Source: Bidens hawaiensis (taxonomy: Eukaryota > Streptophyta > Magnoliopsida > Asterales > Asteraceae). Taken from it: a DNA stretch of 64,000 bases. This document shows, piece by piece, positions 23,328 through 34,164 of this stretch. Positions within the stretch are counted from its first letter, which is position 1. Every line of letters begins with the position of its first letter. The stretch spans positions 1-64,000 of the forward strand of contig JAIQDT010001139.1 of assembly GCA_021521415.1 (NCBI GenBank), read 5' to 3'. A model generated the notes under the pieces. That model saw only the letters and a list, made by a program, of their open reading frames with translations. It did not search any database and was not told where the DNA came from. The position numbers and the translations under genes are program-made.

Positions 23328-23869
23328 CACTGATTTGAAACCCGGCCCGGCCCGGCCGGTAGGACCGGTCCGACCGGGACCCGGTCTCAGAACCGGGCCG
23401 GGTGAGGTATTTGACCCGTTTTCGAAAAACCCGGCCGGTTTTGGCGGGTGGCGGTCGGCCCGGACCCGGTGACCCGGCAGGTCGACCGGTAAAACCCATT
23501 TTTTATTAAATCTAGAATGAAATGTGCATGGTGGGATTCGAACTTTGGTCATTTCCTAGTTAGAAGCTTTAATAATTACCCTTGAGCCAACCAACCAAGC
23601 TTCATTGATGTCTTTATTGATCAAATATATATCATATATATTCAAAAAACAATGTATGAAACATAAATAAACATTAAAGTTTGTTATTATTATTATTTTT
23701 TGTTATTATTAATTTTTATATGTATATGAATTATATATATAAATATATATATATTTAAATTATTTATGACGTCATCCGGGTCAAACACCGGTCCGCCCTC
23801 CCGGGTCGGTCAGACCTTTGACCCGGTAAGGCGTCCGGGTCGACGCCCGGGCCGGGTCTGAAAACATTG
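23328..23869. mobile_element. hAT-like element with GC-rich CCGG-repeat ends
   Basis: The ends CACTGATTTGAAACCCGGCC and, inverted, CAATGTTTTCAGACCCGGCC are related. The flanks TTATAATT (23320-23327) and CTATAATT (23870-23877) agree at 7 of 8 bases. Both ends are packed with GGCCCGG, ACCGG and CCGGGT words while the centre is AT-rich. The centre holds a tRNA-like patch on the minus strand (about 23605-23520: TTGGCTCAAGGG, then AGTTCGAATCCCACC), perhaps an inserted SINE or captured tRNA-like DNA. Confidence 0.7.
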
Positions 23870-24591
23870 CTATAATTAAATATAAAAGTTAAAACCCAGT
23901 ATGTATTGTTAACCCATTAACTTATCTTATATAGTTTTGGCCCATATAAACAAATAAACCCAATTCCCATTTAACCCAACTAAGCCTAAAAAAGTCTTAA
24001 AATTTAAACTTGTCTCGAAAACACAAAGATATATGATGGATTATGTACAACTTATATGTCTTAACTCCACATTACCACATATCATGTTTGATAGGTTGTG
24101 CCGTTGTGGAGCATGGGATTTACTTGTCAAGTGACCAAAGATGCAACAGGTGGGGTTTCTTGATACCCAAAAACAAAACTAGTGCTTTTAATACGTGATA
24201 TGATGGTTAAGAGTGAATAATTGTATGTTTTTAAATTGATTATAATGTGATTACAACTTACAAGAACTAGAGAATGAAGTAATTGCATTTGGATGGTTCA
24301 AATTTTACACTACATAATTTGTATGGTTTCTTTTTACATAAAGTGGAACCAATTTGTCATGTTATAAAATTAAATAAATTTAACTTTTCTATTCATTTAT
24401 TGAATTAATATTTAATATGAGTGAAAACGTGAACTAATTATATAAATATTAATATTTACCATGTTTATGTACCTTTGGTTTTATATCTTCTTAATAATTC
24501 AACAAGGTACTCATATATAAAATGATTGATAATGAGCTAAAGCTCAACTAACATTGAAAGAAAAATGAAGATTTGGAATGAATACTGCAAG

Positions 24592-25837
24592 GAAAGGGTG
24601 TGCATGGGTCCGTTTGGGGCGGATTTGAGCCAAACCCATAACCATAACCGACATGTTGGTTAATGGATAATCATAACCATAACCGATCCGTTATATTATG
24701 GATTATATATATATAATCCATAATATAAATACCAATTTATCAAACAAAGAGAACAGGGGCGTATCTCAGTGGGGACCCGGGGTGGCCCCGGTCACTGCCG
24801 TTTTCTCCGTTAGTAGGGTAAATTTTGCGATTTTCTCCGAAATTTTTTATAGGTATTACGCTCGGTCACCTCCGATGTATTTTTCCAACATGCTACCGGT
24901 CACCACTGATTTTTTTTTTAAAATATAATACCCCATCGTTTGAGTTTTTTTATTCAACATCACAATATTTATAAACAAAAGTTATAAAATAGTAGTCAAG
25001 CAGTAAAAGAGTTGTTTTTATAAATATTTAGGTCTTTGCAATACTTCTTCTAAGTATTAACTTAGGGATGAGATCGGTACCGGTACCGAAATCCTGAATC
25101 CGAAAATCACAATTTTTTTATACCGGTACCAATACAAAAATATTCGGTTCGGTACCGGTATTAAAGGTAAAATTTGAGAAATACCGGTACCGAAACTTAA
25201 AACTTTGGTACCTATTCGGTACATACGGTACCAAATTAGTACCGATTTCGGTACCGGTACCAATACCGAATTTGCTTATCCATACTCATCTTCCTCTTGC
25301 ATTATCATGAATATTTTAATTTTTGTTGGCTAAAAAAAATTTTGTTTTTTTTATTGTAAGAACAATCGTTTGAGTAAATGAAGAAAAATTTGATATATAG
25401 ATGCCATATTGTTTGATCCGACCCGACCCGAATCACCGACACGAATCGAATTGTTAACCTGGAAATTTTTGAGTTCGTGACTTTGGTCACCCCTGTGACT
25501 AAGCCCAAGCTTCGCCACTGAAAGAGAATGACATTATATAATTCAACAATGAAATTCAACTTAATTATATAACAAGCCTAGAACCAAAATCATCAAAATG
25601 ATATAATCCAACAATATATTAGTGAAAGTTAGTCTCAAACATATTGTTGGTTAAATAAATGGGTCGGTTCGGTTATGGTGGTTTTGGAATTATCTTTAGC
25701 CAAAACCGACCCGTATTTGGCGGTTTTTAAAAATTTATTAAACCGACCCATCGGTTATGACAGTTATCGGTTAAAATTGGTTTAGTTATGTCGGTTATGA
25801 TTCGGTTAACAGTTATGACGGTTAAGTTGCACACCCC
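24592..25837. mobile_element. hAT-like element (outer member of a nest)
   Basis: TACTGCAAG occurs at 24583-24591 and 25838-25846. The left end carries AGGGTGTGCATGGG and the right end GTTGCACACCCC, an inverted pair. Both ends are rich in AACCGA and CGGTTATG words. A second element at 24754-25520 splits it. Confidence 0.8.
24754..25520. mobile_element. hAT-like element nested in 24592-25837
   Basis: AAAGAGAA flanks it exactly (24746-24753 and 25521-25528). It begins CAGGGGCGTATCTCAG and ends CTTCGCCACTG. Inside, at about 25067-25283, is a further block of GGTACCGGTACCGAAA words with inverted ends, which may be a third, older insertion. No transposase is recognisable. Confidence 0.82.
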
Positions 25838-26258
25838 TACTGCAAGTTTTCAATTTCAAATTTGATTTCAGACGGGTTATATTGCAATGAGCCTTCAGGC
25901 TGGCGGAGGGAGGTGCCCGAAATAGTAAATGACGGGCTTAGGCCACCCAACCTTTTGTAACTGGGTGACCCTGGACTTTATTTGTCGGTCATTCGTAAGA
26001 AAATAACTTATAAAATATTGAAAAATGAAACTCTTAATAATTTGACAAGATTTTGAGTTATAGATTATGATTGGGCTTTCACCCCTTTACGCATATATTA
26101 GACCTTTTGTAAGTCTTTTAACTGTATGACCCTTTTACTTAATTAGCCCAGTTTTATAAATAGTGGGGTACCGGGTACCCCATAAGCCCATAATACTACA
26201 ATAGGCTGGGTATGAATGGGGTCATGTCATTATGTGACAACTCACAGTCACAAGTGGG

Positions 26259-27563
26259 TAGAGGTGCACAAACCGGTTTTTTTTAAAAAACCCGGTTCGG
26301 TTATTAACCGGACCGGTTTTTTTGGCCCGGAAAAAAACCGGTTCGGTTAATAACCGGACCGGTTAATAACCGGTTTTTTTCTGTCAAAACCCTAACCGGT
26401 CTAACCGGTTAGGACCGGTTTAGAAACCGGTTAGAACCGGTTAATAACCCGGTTTTTTTATTAACCGGTTTTTTTTATTAACCGGTTTTTTTTATTTTTA
26501 AATTTCGCGGTTTCAAATACGAATATTTGTTTTTTATATTTTGTACTTAATGAAGACCATTATTTTTTCACAGTATAAACAAACCGGTAACTACAAGGCA
26601 AACCGGTAACTACAAGGCAAAACGGACTGACCGAAGCCATTCTTTGCTTTCGTTGTTAGGGTTCTTTGCTTGGAAGATGAGTATGAGTGTGTGTTGGTGA
26701 ATGTGTTTTCAACAAACCAAAGATTAAAAACACATAACTTTCATTTATAGTTTTTACATTAAAAATACAAACATTAAATCGTTATCGCATATTCGTAACT
26801 CAAAAATACAAACATTAAATCATTAACACTGAAGAGCTTTTTGGCGACCGTTAGACAGTTCGCATAGGTCGAAATGTTGCCACACATCTTGGTTTCGTTT
26901 CGTGGGGATGATCCGAACGACCGTTATGTCTGTGTTCGAGGCACCCATGTTGACGGATGAACCAGCACTTTGGGAGGCCATGATAATAAGAGCGTATAAT
27001 CGAGTATGAAATAAACGAGTACGACTATGAAATAAACGACTACGAAATAAGAGCGTATGGAGTGGTAATGTGGTATAATTGAGTGTGAGATAACAAAATA
27101 ATCGCGTATGAAATAAACGTTTAGAGCTAGTAGAGTTGTATAATCGAGTGTGAGCTAACCTACCCAACCTAAACTATATATAGTTGTTTGTGGGGGTAAA
27201 ATGTTAAAAAAAACGGCTAGAAATCAAGAAAAAACGGGCAAAAAAGGACCCAAACGGTCATATGGCCGTTTTATAACGGTCAAAAACCGGTTAACCTAAA
27301 AACCGGTTAACCGGTTTTTAGGTTAACCGGTTTTTGACCGTTAACCGGTTAACCGGTTTTTTAATAACCGGTTTTTAAATTTAACCGGTTTTTTTACTAA
27401 CCGGTTCAATAACCGGTTTTTGTCCACGAATGAGTAACCGAAGTACTAACCGGCGGTTCAATAACCGGTCTAACTGGTTTTTTAATAACCGGTTTTTCTA
27501 TTAACCGGTTTTCGATTAAACCGACCAAACCGGTTCTATAACCGGTTTTTTTGAACACCTCTA
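26259..27563. mobile_element. hAT element, 1305 bp, 8-bp target duplication
   Basis: CAAGTGGG flanks it exactly (26251-26258 and 27564-27571). The ends TAGAGGTGCACAAACCGG and, inverted, TAGAGGTGTTCAAA are terminal inverted repeats. Both subterminal regions are crowded with AACCGGTT words in both orientations, likely transposase-binding arrays. The centre retains the first part of a BED-finger transposase on the minus strand and nothing more, so it is a deletion derivative. Confidence 0.9.
26823..26981 (-). pseudogene. N-terminal fragment of a hAT BED-finger transposase
   Basis: From ATG at 26981 the frame encodes about 52 residues: MASQSAGSSVNMGAS, then KRNQDVWQHFDLCELSNG and KALQC before a stop. 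A charged VWxHF-DLCE-SNG-xKAxC pattern is the start of the BED zinc finger in plant hAT transposases of the RICESLEEPER type. The remaining zinc ligands and the RNase H-like core are absent. Upstream in-frame codons (to 27167) are rich in a repeated TRLF-HTRLY pattern and are probably leader sequence. Confidence 0.65.
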
Positions 27564-27723
27564 CAAGTGGGCATACAAACATGTTTTAAAGGCAGGTCAA
27601 ATTTGCCACCTACAAAAACCACAAATTCATATTATTAACTGGTTTCAAATTCTTTCTATACCCTCTTTTAGTAATCCCAATTATTTCTTTCTTTTTTTAT
27701 AAAAAAGTCAAAAGTTGTTTTTG

Positions 27724-28595
27724 TTGTCTAAAACATGGTGTTTTTGGTAACACGCTTATTATTTAAAAAAAAAAGTGTACGATCGTTTGTAGGGTACCAT
27801 TTTGTGTCCTGTTACTACAAGTTTGGTCAATCAATAACCTCTTGTAAATCACACGTTTGTCGGTTTAAGGTAACCATGTTCAGAAAAACAAATATTTTGT
27901 TGATGAATATAAATCCTTTTATGATACGCATATTAGGCCTAACGCATATACAACATGTTCAAAATAAACCTGCTGGGTTGTTATGCCCTTATAGATGGGG
28001 GAGAAATAGTGGGACGGTCAGGAGATTTCCCAAAAGGGTTTCTTTTTGGGGTTTTCGGGGTTCGATCGTCGCAAGTATAAAAGTCAGTTAATATGGTGAG
28101 CATCACTATTGGAGGATTCTTGTTTCGAATTAATGGAGACCTTGCCTAACTAGCAATAAGCATGTGAGCCATTGCTTTGACGTCGTTCAAGAAAAATATA
28201 TATTTAAACTAATGTGGGATCATCCGCTCATACATAGCATACTTGTATATGTTTTATATAAAAATGAACTAGAATTTTATATATGTGTAAAAGGTATTAC
28301 CTTTTTCGTTTTCATAGTTAGAGTGATTTCTTTTAATACTTGGAATACATTTTTCTTTTTGTAGTTATAAAAATATTTTCAAGACTACATGACTATATGA
28401 GTGAATCAAAAGTCGCTTCATTATTAATAATTGTAATTGTACTAAATGTATTAAATTATTCGTGAGAAATGATTATATTTTTTACTCTCAAGGGAGAACC
28501 AATTAACATGGGATATAAGTGACCAAATTGCCATATGGAATGCTTTACATTAGAAAATATTGAGTTGATTGAAACACCCTTTCTTTGATTTCTAT
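27724..28595 (+). repeat. 870-bp direct duplication, copy 1
   Basis: This copy matches 28859-29713 almost base for base. It starts TTGTCTAAAACATGG and ends TTTGATTTCTAT. Relative to copy 2 it has about 16 extra bases near 28199-28215 and two more A's in a run near 27770. The longest reading frame (27735-28091) matches no family I know. Confidence 0.93.
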
Positions 28596-28858
28596 GTGAT
28601 ATGCGCCGCGCGCTGGTGCGCCGCGCGCATATGTGATGCGCGAGCATATGTGTGCCTGGGCAGATGTGATATGCACGAGCATGTGATATGCGCCGCGCGC
28701 ATATGTGATGCGCGAGCATATGTGTGCCTGGGCATATGATGCCTGAGCATGTTTTGTATGCGCCATGCGCCTAGGTTTTGGCTTTGTGCCTTCATAATGT
28801 GTTTATCTTGTGGGTTGACCCGCCTTGCTCGGTGTTGAGGCGGGTACATACCTCTTCA
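28596..28858 (+). repeat. GC-rich spacer with 72-bp tandem repeat between the duplicated segments
   Basis: The sequence is rich in GCGCCGCGCGC, GCGCGAGCATATG and TGCCTGGGCA. A 45-base stretch starting GCGCCGCGCGCATATG occurs at 28618 and again at 28690. The AT-rich surroundings make this GC-rich, alternating purine-pyrimidine stretch stand out. It is absent from both flanking copies. Confidence 0.8.
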
Positions 28859-29713
28859 TTGTCTAAAACATGGTGTTTTTGGTAACACGCTTATTATTTA
28901 AAAAAAAAGTGTACGATCGTTTGTAGGGTACCATTTTGTGTCCTGTTACTACAAGTTTGGTCAATCAATAACCTCTTGTAAATCACACGTTTGTCGGTTT
29001 AAGGTAACCATGTTCAGAAAAACAAATATTTTGTTGATGAATATAAATCCTTTTATGATACGCATATTAGGCCTAACGCATATACAACATGTTCAAAATA
29101 AACCTGCTGGGTTGTTATGCCCTTATAGATGGGGGAGAAATAGTGGGACGGTCAGGAGATTTCCCAAAAGGGTTTCTTTTTGGGGTTTTCGGGGTTCGAT
29201 CGTCGCAAGTATAAAAGTCAGTTAATATGGTGAGCATCACTATTGGAGGATTCTTGTTTCGAATTAATGGAGACCTTGCCTAACTAGCAATAAGCATGTG
29301 AGCCATTGCTTTGACGTCGTTCAAGAAAAATATGGGATCATCCGCTCATACATAGCATACTTGTATATGTTTTATATAAAAATGAACTAGAATTTTATAT
29401 ATGTGTAAAAGGTATTACCTTTTTCGTTTTCATAATTAGAGTGATTTCTTTTAATACTTGGAATACATTTTTCTTTTTGTAGTTATAAAAATATTTTCAA
29501 GACTACATGACTATATGAGTGAATCAAAAGTCGCTTCATTATTAATAATTGTAATTGTACTAAATGTATTAAATTATTCGTGAGAAATGATTATATTTTT
29601 TACTCTCAAGGGAGAACCAATTAACATGGGATATAAGTGACCAAATTGCCATATGGAATGCTTTACATTAGAAAATATTGAGTTGATTGAAACACCCTTT
29701 CTTTGATTTCTAT
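28859..29713 (+). repeat. 870-bp direct duplication, copy 2
   Basis: See copy 1. The near identity over 855 bases suggests a recent duplication. The spacer could be an insert into, or the junction of, a tandem duplication. Confidence 0.93.
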
Positions 29714-30308
29714 AGATACATGATTGGAGGGAACAAGCAAGCATGGTGCTATAAAAAGGTTTACATATCTACAAAAAGATGAACAAGTTAAAAAAGGCAT
29801 CTTGTGATTTGTCATCCACTTGGAATAGTTTGTAAACGATCACCTTGAAAATTTCCTACTCTTTGTGGGGTTTTTATAAAGTTGTAATTAAAGGTTTTAA
29901 ACTTGATATTACAGAATGATATAAAAAAATATATAACTTTTTATTCCTTGTGGGGTTTTTATAAAGTTTGAGGACCCATCCATACTTTTCAATTTTTCAT
30001 CAGGTAGGATATCAGGAACATATAATAAACATATATCATTTAAATTGTATATGTCATAAAAGTGGTCATTTTCTTATACATATTATATCCAAGGGCGGAC
30101 TTACCCTTACCATATGAGGATCGGATGTGTCTTGTGAAATTTTATTTGGTACTATTAGTTTTTAGATCTTTACCGTCTCCTGTAAGATTTTGACATCGAG
30201 CGATGTGGAATTTAAAGAATGGCCCTATGAAAGTTCGAGACCGACCCTAATAATAAAAACTTAAATGAAATTTTCAACTAATAATAATCCGGCCTTTAAA
30301 AATCTTTT

Positions 30309-30656
30309 TCAACGATCCAACCTTTTGACCGTTTAAAAACACTTAACGTAGTTACGTGTTTTTTTGAATTTTAAACCGATATTTTAGGGTTTTTGATCGG
30401 AAGAATGATACGAGTCGACTGATGTGAAAATTATTTCAAAACGGTGATCCAATCGACGAAACTGTGTTTCAATTCGGTGTTTGAATTATAAAATTAACAA
30501 AAATCAGGCCATTCGAATCACTGTTTCGAGATAAATTTTACATTAGTCAACCCGTATCTTTCTTCCGATCAAAAGCCGAAAAGTTTGACGAAACTATTAA
30601 GTGTTTTTTAACAGAGATCCATTGAGAGAAACATAGTCGAAATGTTGGACCGTTGA
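30309..30656. repeat. Diverged fold-back repeat
   Basis: TCAACGATCCAACC at the left pairs with GGACCGTTGA at the right. GTTTAAAAACACTTAA pairs with TTAAGTGTTTTTTAAC, and GATCGGAAGAATGATACG with CGTATCTTTCTTCCGATC. Several mismatches show age. Confidence 0.55.
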
Positions 30657-30929
30657 CAGAGACATATAAATATACGATTATTATCGGCCAATAAACAAAA
30701 TGTGAGATTACTTATTTCCAGCTTACCTTAAAAAAACTAAGGGAGGTCCAAATTCTAACTTCTTTGAAGCGGGTAAACAATTGACCGTCGAGCATGATTG
30801 CTTATATGCAAATCCAAGAGTGTGGGCAACGTTTTATCAAGGTAACATCCAACTTCTTTTATTGAGTTATTTGACTCATTGTAAAAATTATGGTGCGGTT
30901 TCTAATACAAATATATTATGATTAGCCGA

Positions 30930-31140
30930 GATGTGCCCATACGATTTTGATGAAAGTGATAAAAGAAGACTCTTGATTGAACTCACAACCTACATCAGTA
31001 TTTGAAAGAAGATAAACGAATTTGAAAACTTGGTTATAAATCATGAAACGAAAATAATAGTTGAGGTGTATAAGATGATAGACTAGACTGCACTGTTCAT
31101 TTTAATTCCTACTGCTTTTCTACCTATAATTTACGTAAAA
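30930..31140 (+). pseudogene. Possible hAT transposase C-terminal remnant
   Basis: One frame reads LAEMCPYDFDESDKRRLL, then IELTTYIS, a stop, and EFENL with VYKMID. The order AEMYP-DF-xxD-xxL-xxLxxYI followed by LVY-L resembles the region before the dimerisation domain of TTF/MYM-type plant hAT transposases. It carries stops and is short, so chance similarity is possible. Confidence 0.3.
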
Positions 31141-31889
31141 ACAGCCAGTCAAAATGATTAATTACTTTAAATGAAACTTGACTTCTGAATTCTTATCAAT
31201 AGTTGAAGAAATCAAATGAAAAGTATTCTATTTTTGTTTTGCGCCTTAAATGAAATCAACGGGCTATAATCGGCAGTATTCTATGAGATCCGAGAGTATG
31301 GTAAGTTGTATAAGATGATCGACTAGACCCACAAAACAAACATCATCATCTCTGTTCATGAGAAAGTTGTAATTAAGCAAACAATAATTTCTAGTTTCTA
31401 CACAATACTTTTCAATCATATAATAATATTCCTTATGTTTGGTGTAACGTGGAAAATTAATATAAAAACACACACCCTACTTTTTGAAAGTCATAAAAAG
31501 ATGATTGAATCAATCAATATTCTTTCTATTTTCAAGTCAATAATACCAATACTTGCACATGTGGTGGGAAATACCATATTTCATACACTAGTTTCGTTTC
31601 TAACGGTTTATTCAAACATTGGATAATTGCAAATTGAAAAAAATGTATTTACATTATAGTATCGTGTATAATCGTTTGTCGGTTAAACACGCGTGATTGT
31701 TTGTGATCTCTTGCGATATTCACTAACAAACACGGATTTTAAGTTGGATCACTAAGAATTGTAGCTTTTTTCTGTTGGAACACTTGTATTATACAATCCA
31801 GAAAATAAACGAAGCAGTAAAACCGGGCTTGTGTTTAACACAATTCCCTTAAACAGATTCTCGGTCTGTTCTCAGGGTACTCCGGTTCG

Positions 31890-31940
31890 AATAAAACTAA
31901 ATAGGCACTATATTATAGTTGATGACATAAAGTGTCTTTT
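31890..31940 (+). repeat. Left arm of a distant 50-bp inverted pair
   Basis: AATAAAACTAAATAGGCA and the bases following are repeated in reverse at 34115-34164 with only a few differences. Sequence outside the arms does not match. Confidence 0.8.
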
Positions 31941-34114
31941 ATGATCATTAAGGGTATTGACCAGACCAACCGATTTGAATTTCAAAAACGAATTCAAAAA
32001 ATCGTCTCACGCGAGCTTGAGTTCGAAGGATTTCTAGTCCAAAAACCCACATATGCACCCCCCTGCGCGCACGTAGAACTTATGGTAAAACATATCACAA
32101 ATAATCCAAATGGATGTAAGGGCTCCACCTTATAAACCATTCATTATTTTGTTCCCAAACCGATGTGTGACAAGCCTTTACCACTTCCACCACTTCCTTC
32201 ATTCACACACTTAAAACTTCCAACATTATCTTCCGCTAGGTTTTAGGTATCACCATTCATGTCCCTTGACCACCCGTAACAAACGAGTGTAAGATAAATA
32301 CTTTAATCTTTCTCTCGTGTATGTTAGGTGATGCAACGATATATATGAATGATTATGTACCCATAATTTCATACCCGTTAAGCATTATAATTTGCGGACA
32401 TTAATTTATTTGAACCGCTATATATCATTTGTTTATGTGCTCATAATCGATAATACTTTTTATCTATGATCTATTTAGTCACATCTTAGATATCAAAAAA
32501 TTAAATGAAACCTTGATTACAAATTTACAAGTATTCTTAAAGTGAGAAACGCCATAAAATTAAAGTTACTTATTTATTCATGTTTATGTCATACCATCAT
32601 CATTGATCAAACCATCATTTCCGGATAGAGAAGTTGATGCTTAGTGAAGTATCTTGTCAAATAAATTATTTCTTATAGCACACACTATTAGACAACAACT
32701 ATAATCGTGGTAATACACATTAATCTCGTGGCTATATCTTTAATGGACCCGATAATACATATTCAAGTTTCACCAACTATTATTAAACTTGGGGCCACGC
32801 TTGTGTCACTTTCTTACAATATAGTAAGCAGTTATTAATTGTTATGATATTATATGTGTCTCTATTTTACTATATATTATATGTGTCTCTATTTTACTAT
32901 GTTACTACCTCACTACTTCTTATCTATTTCTCTACTTGTAATAGGATTCGAGAGTTCACATTGGAAGCAACATATCTATTCTTATTAATAGAGTTAATGC
33001 TCGCATATATCTCACATCCCCAGACCCTGCCAATATATTTCATATTTGTGGGATGCGCTTGTTGGTTGTTATTGTTGAAATTGGTTAATCATTAAAAATA
33101 TGAGCGTGTCAATCACTTTAAAAAAGTCTGTAACCTTTTACTGAAAGTAAACTTTAATTGATAGAACGCGGTTTTGGAATCCGTGGGGTCTAATTTCGTC
33201 GAGTATATAACATCTAACAAATACAATGAACCCGATTTTCGTTCTTTTCGACTATATGTTTTTCCACACTCTCATGTCGTGTAAATTGGTAATTGAAATA
33301 ACATTGGATACGTAGCATGCATGTCATGTCATGTCACAACCCTAATGTTACTTCCACTAAACAAAATCATCAAAAATTTTGTGCCAACTACATAATCCCC
33401 TTACGTACGTGCGCACATGCATATGCACATGCCCATAAACTGAAGTGTGAAAACATATAACTAAAAGTCCACAAAAGAGAATAAAATTCAGTCGGCAAAA
33501 ACATTAATAAAATATCCTTTTCAACTATTTTTTTCATAATAATAAATAATAAAAAATTAACAAATGACTGCAAATTGTGAGCATTTGGTATAAAAACTCA
33601 TGAAAACCTTTTAACAAAACTCCAAACTATGAATCATAATTCATAACACCTCACAACCCACCTTATATGTTTTGGTTTGATAGGGACGAATGAATCACAA
33701 AATCCATAAAAAAGTAACCTAAATTCCTTTGGCCAAAATACAAGTCAATTTCAATGTATATCTAAGGCATTTTTTATTCTATTATTGATCTATAAACTAA
33801 TAAAAAGAAGTAGATTAAAAAAAAGATGATGTAGTGGGTGGAAAGGTAAAGATGACAAGAATGGTTAGGGGGAAAGGAGGGGTTTGTTTTGTCTTGATAT
33901 AAAAAAGGCATCCTACTTCCAAACAAACCAAAGTGGACCTTTCCTTGTAATTAAAAAGCTTTTTTTCCCACTTCTAATCATTAATTATATTTAATCTATT
34001 TGAATATTAATTATGTGTTAATTATTTTAATGTGTGTGACCTAAGAGTGGTTGGTCACATAAAAGGTGACCTAAGATTAGTTTAGTACTTCATAATTTAG
34101 ATAACATTCTTTTT
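31941..34114. other. AT-rich sequence between the inverted arms
   Basis: No gene is supported. It contains a 25-base tandem duplication of TATGTGTCTCTATTTTACTA near 32850-32900. At 32096-32113 it has CACAAATAATCCAAATGG, which also begins the SINE at 37575. Short reading frames such as 31932-32135 and 32844-33095 have no family signature. Confidence 0.45.
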
Positions 34115-34164
34115 AAAAGACACTATGTCATCAACTATAATATAATGCCTATTTAGTTTTATTT
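34115..34164 (-). repeat. Right arm of a distant 50-bp inverted pair
   Basis: This is the reverse complement of 31890-31940, with about three differences. Confidence 0.8.

Larger units (their letters stand above)
29714..31889. other. Intergenic sequence with degenerate repeats
   Basis: There is no intact gene. It holds a fold-back relic (30309-30656) and a possible hAT transposase remnant (about 30930-31140), listed separately. The rest is AT-rich. Confidence 0.5.

Noticed and set aside
27735..28091. 118-codon frame, repeated in the second duplicate as a 95-codon frame
   Set aside because: The duplication is nearly identical throughout, so a shared frame is no evidence of coding. Codon use looks random and no family is recognised.
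28456..28849. Minus-strand frames rich in HTYARASHMRAAH repeats
   Set aside because: They are translations of the 72-base GC-rich tandem repeat and its flank in overlapping frames, with no sign of selection on any one frame.
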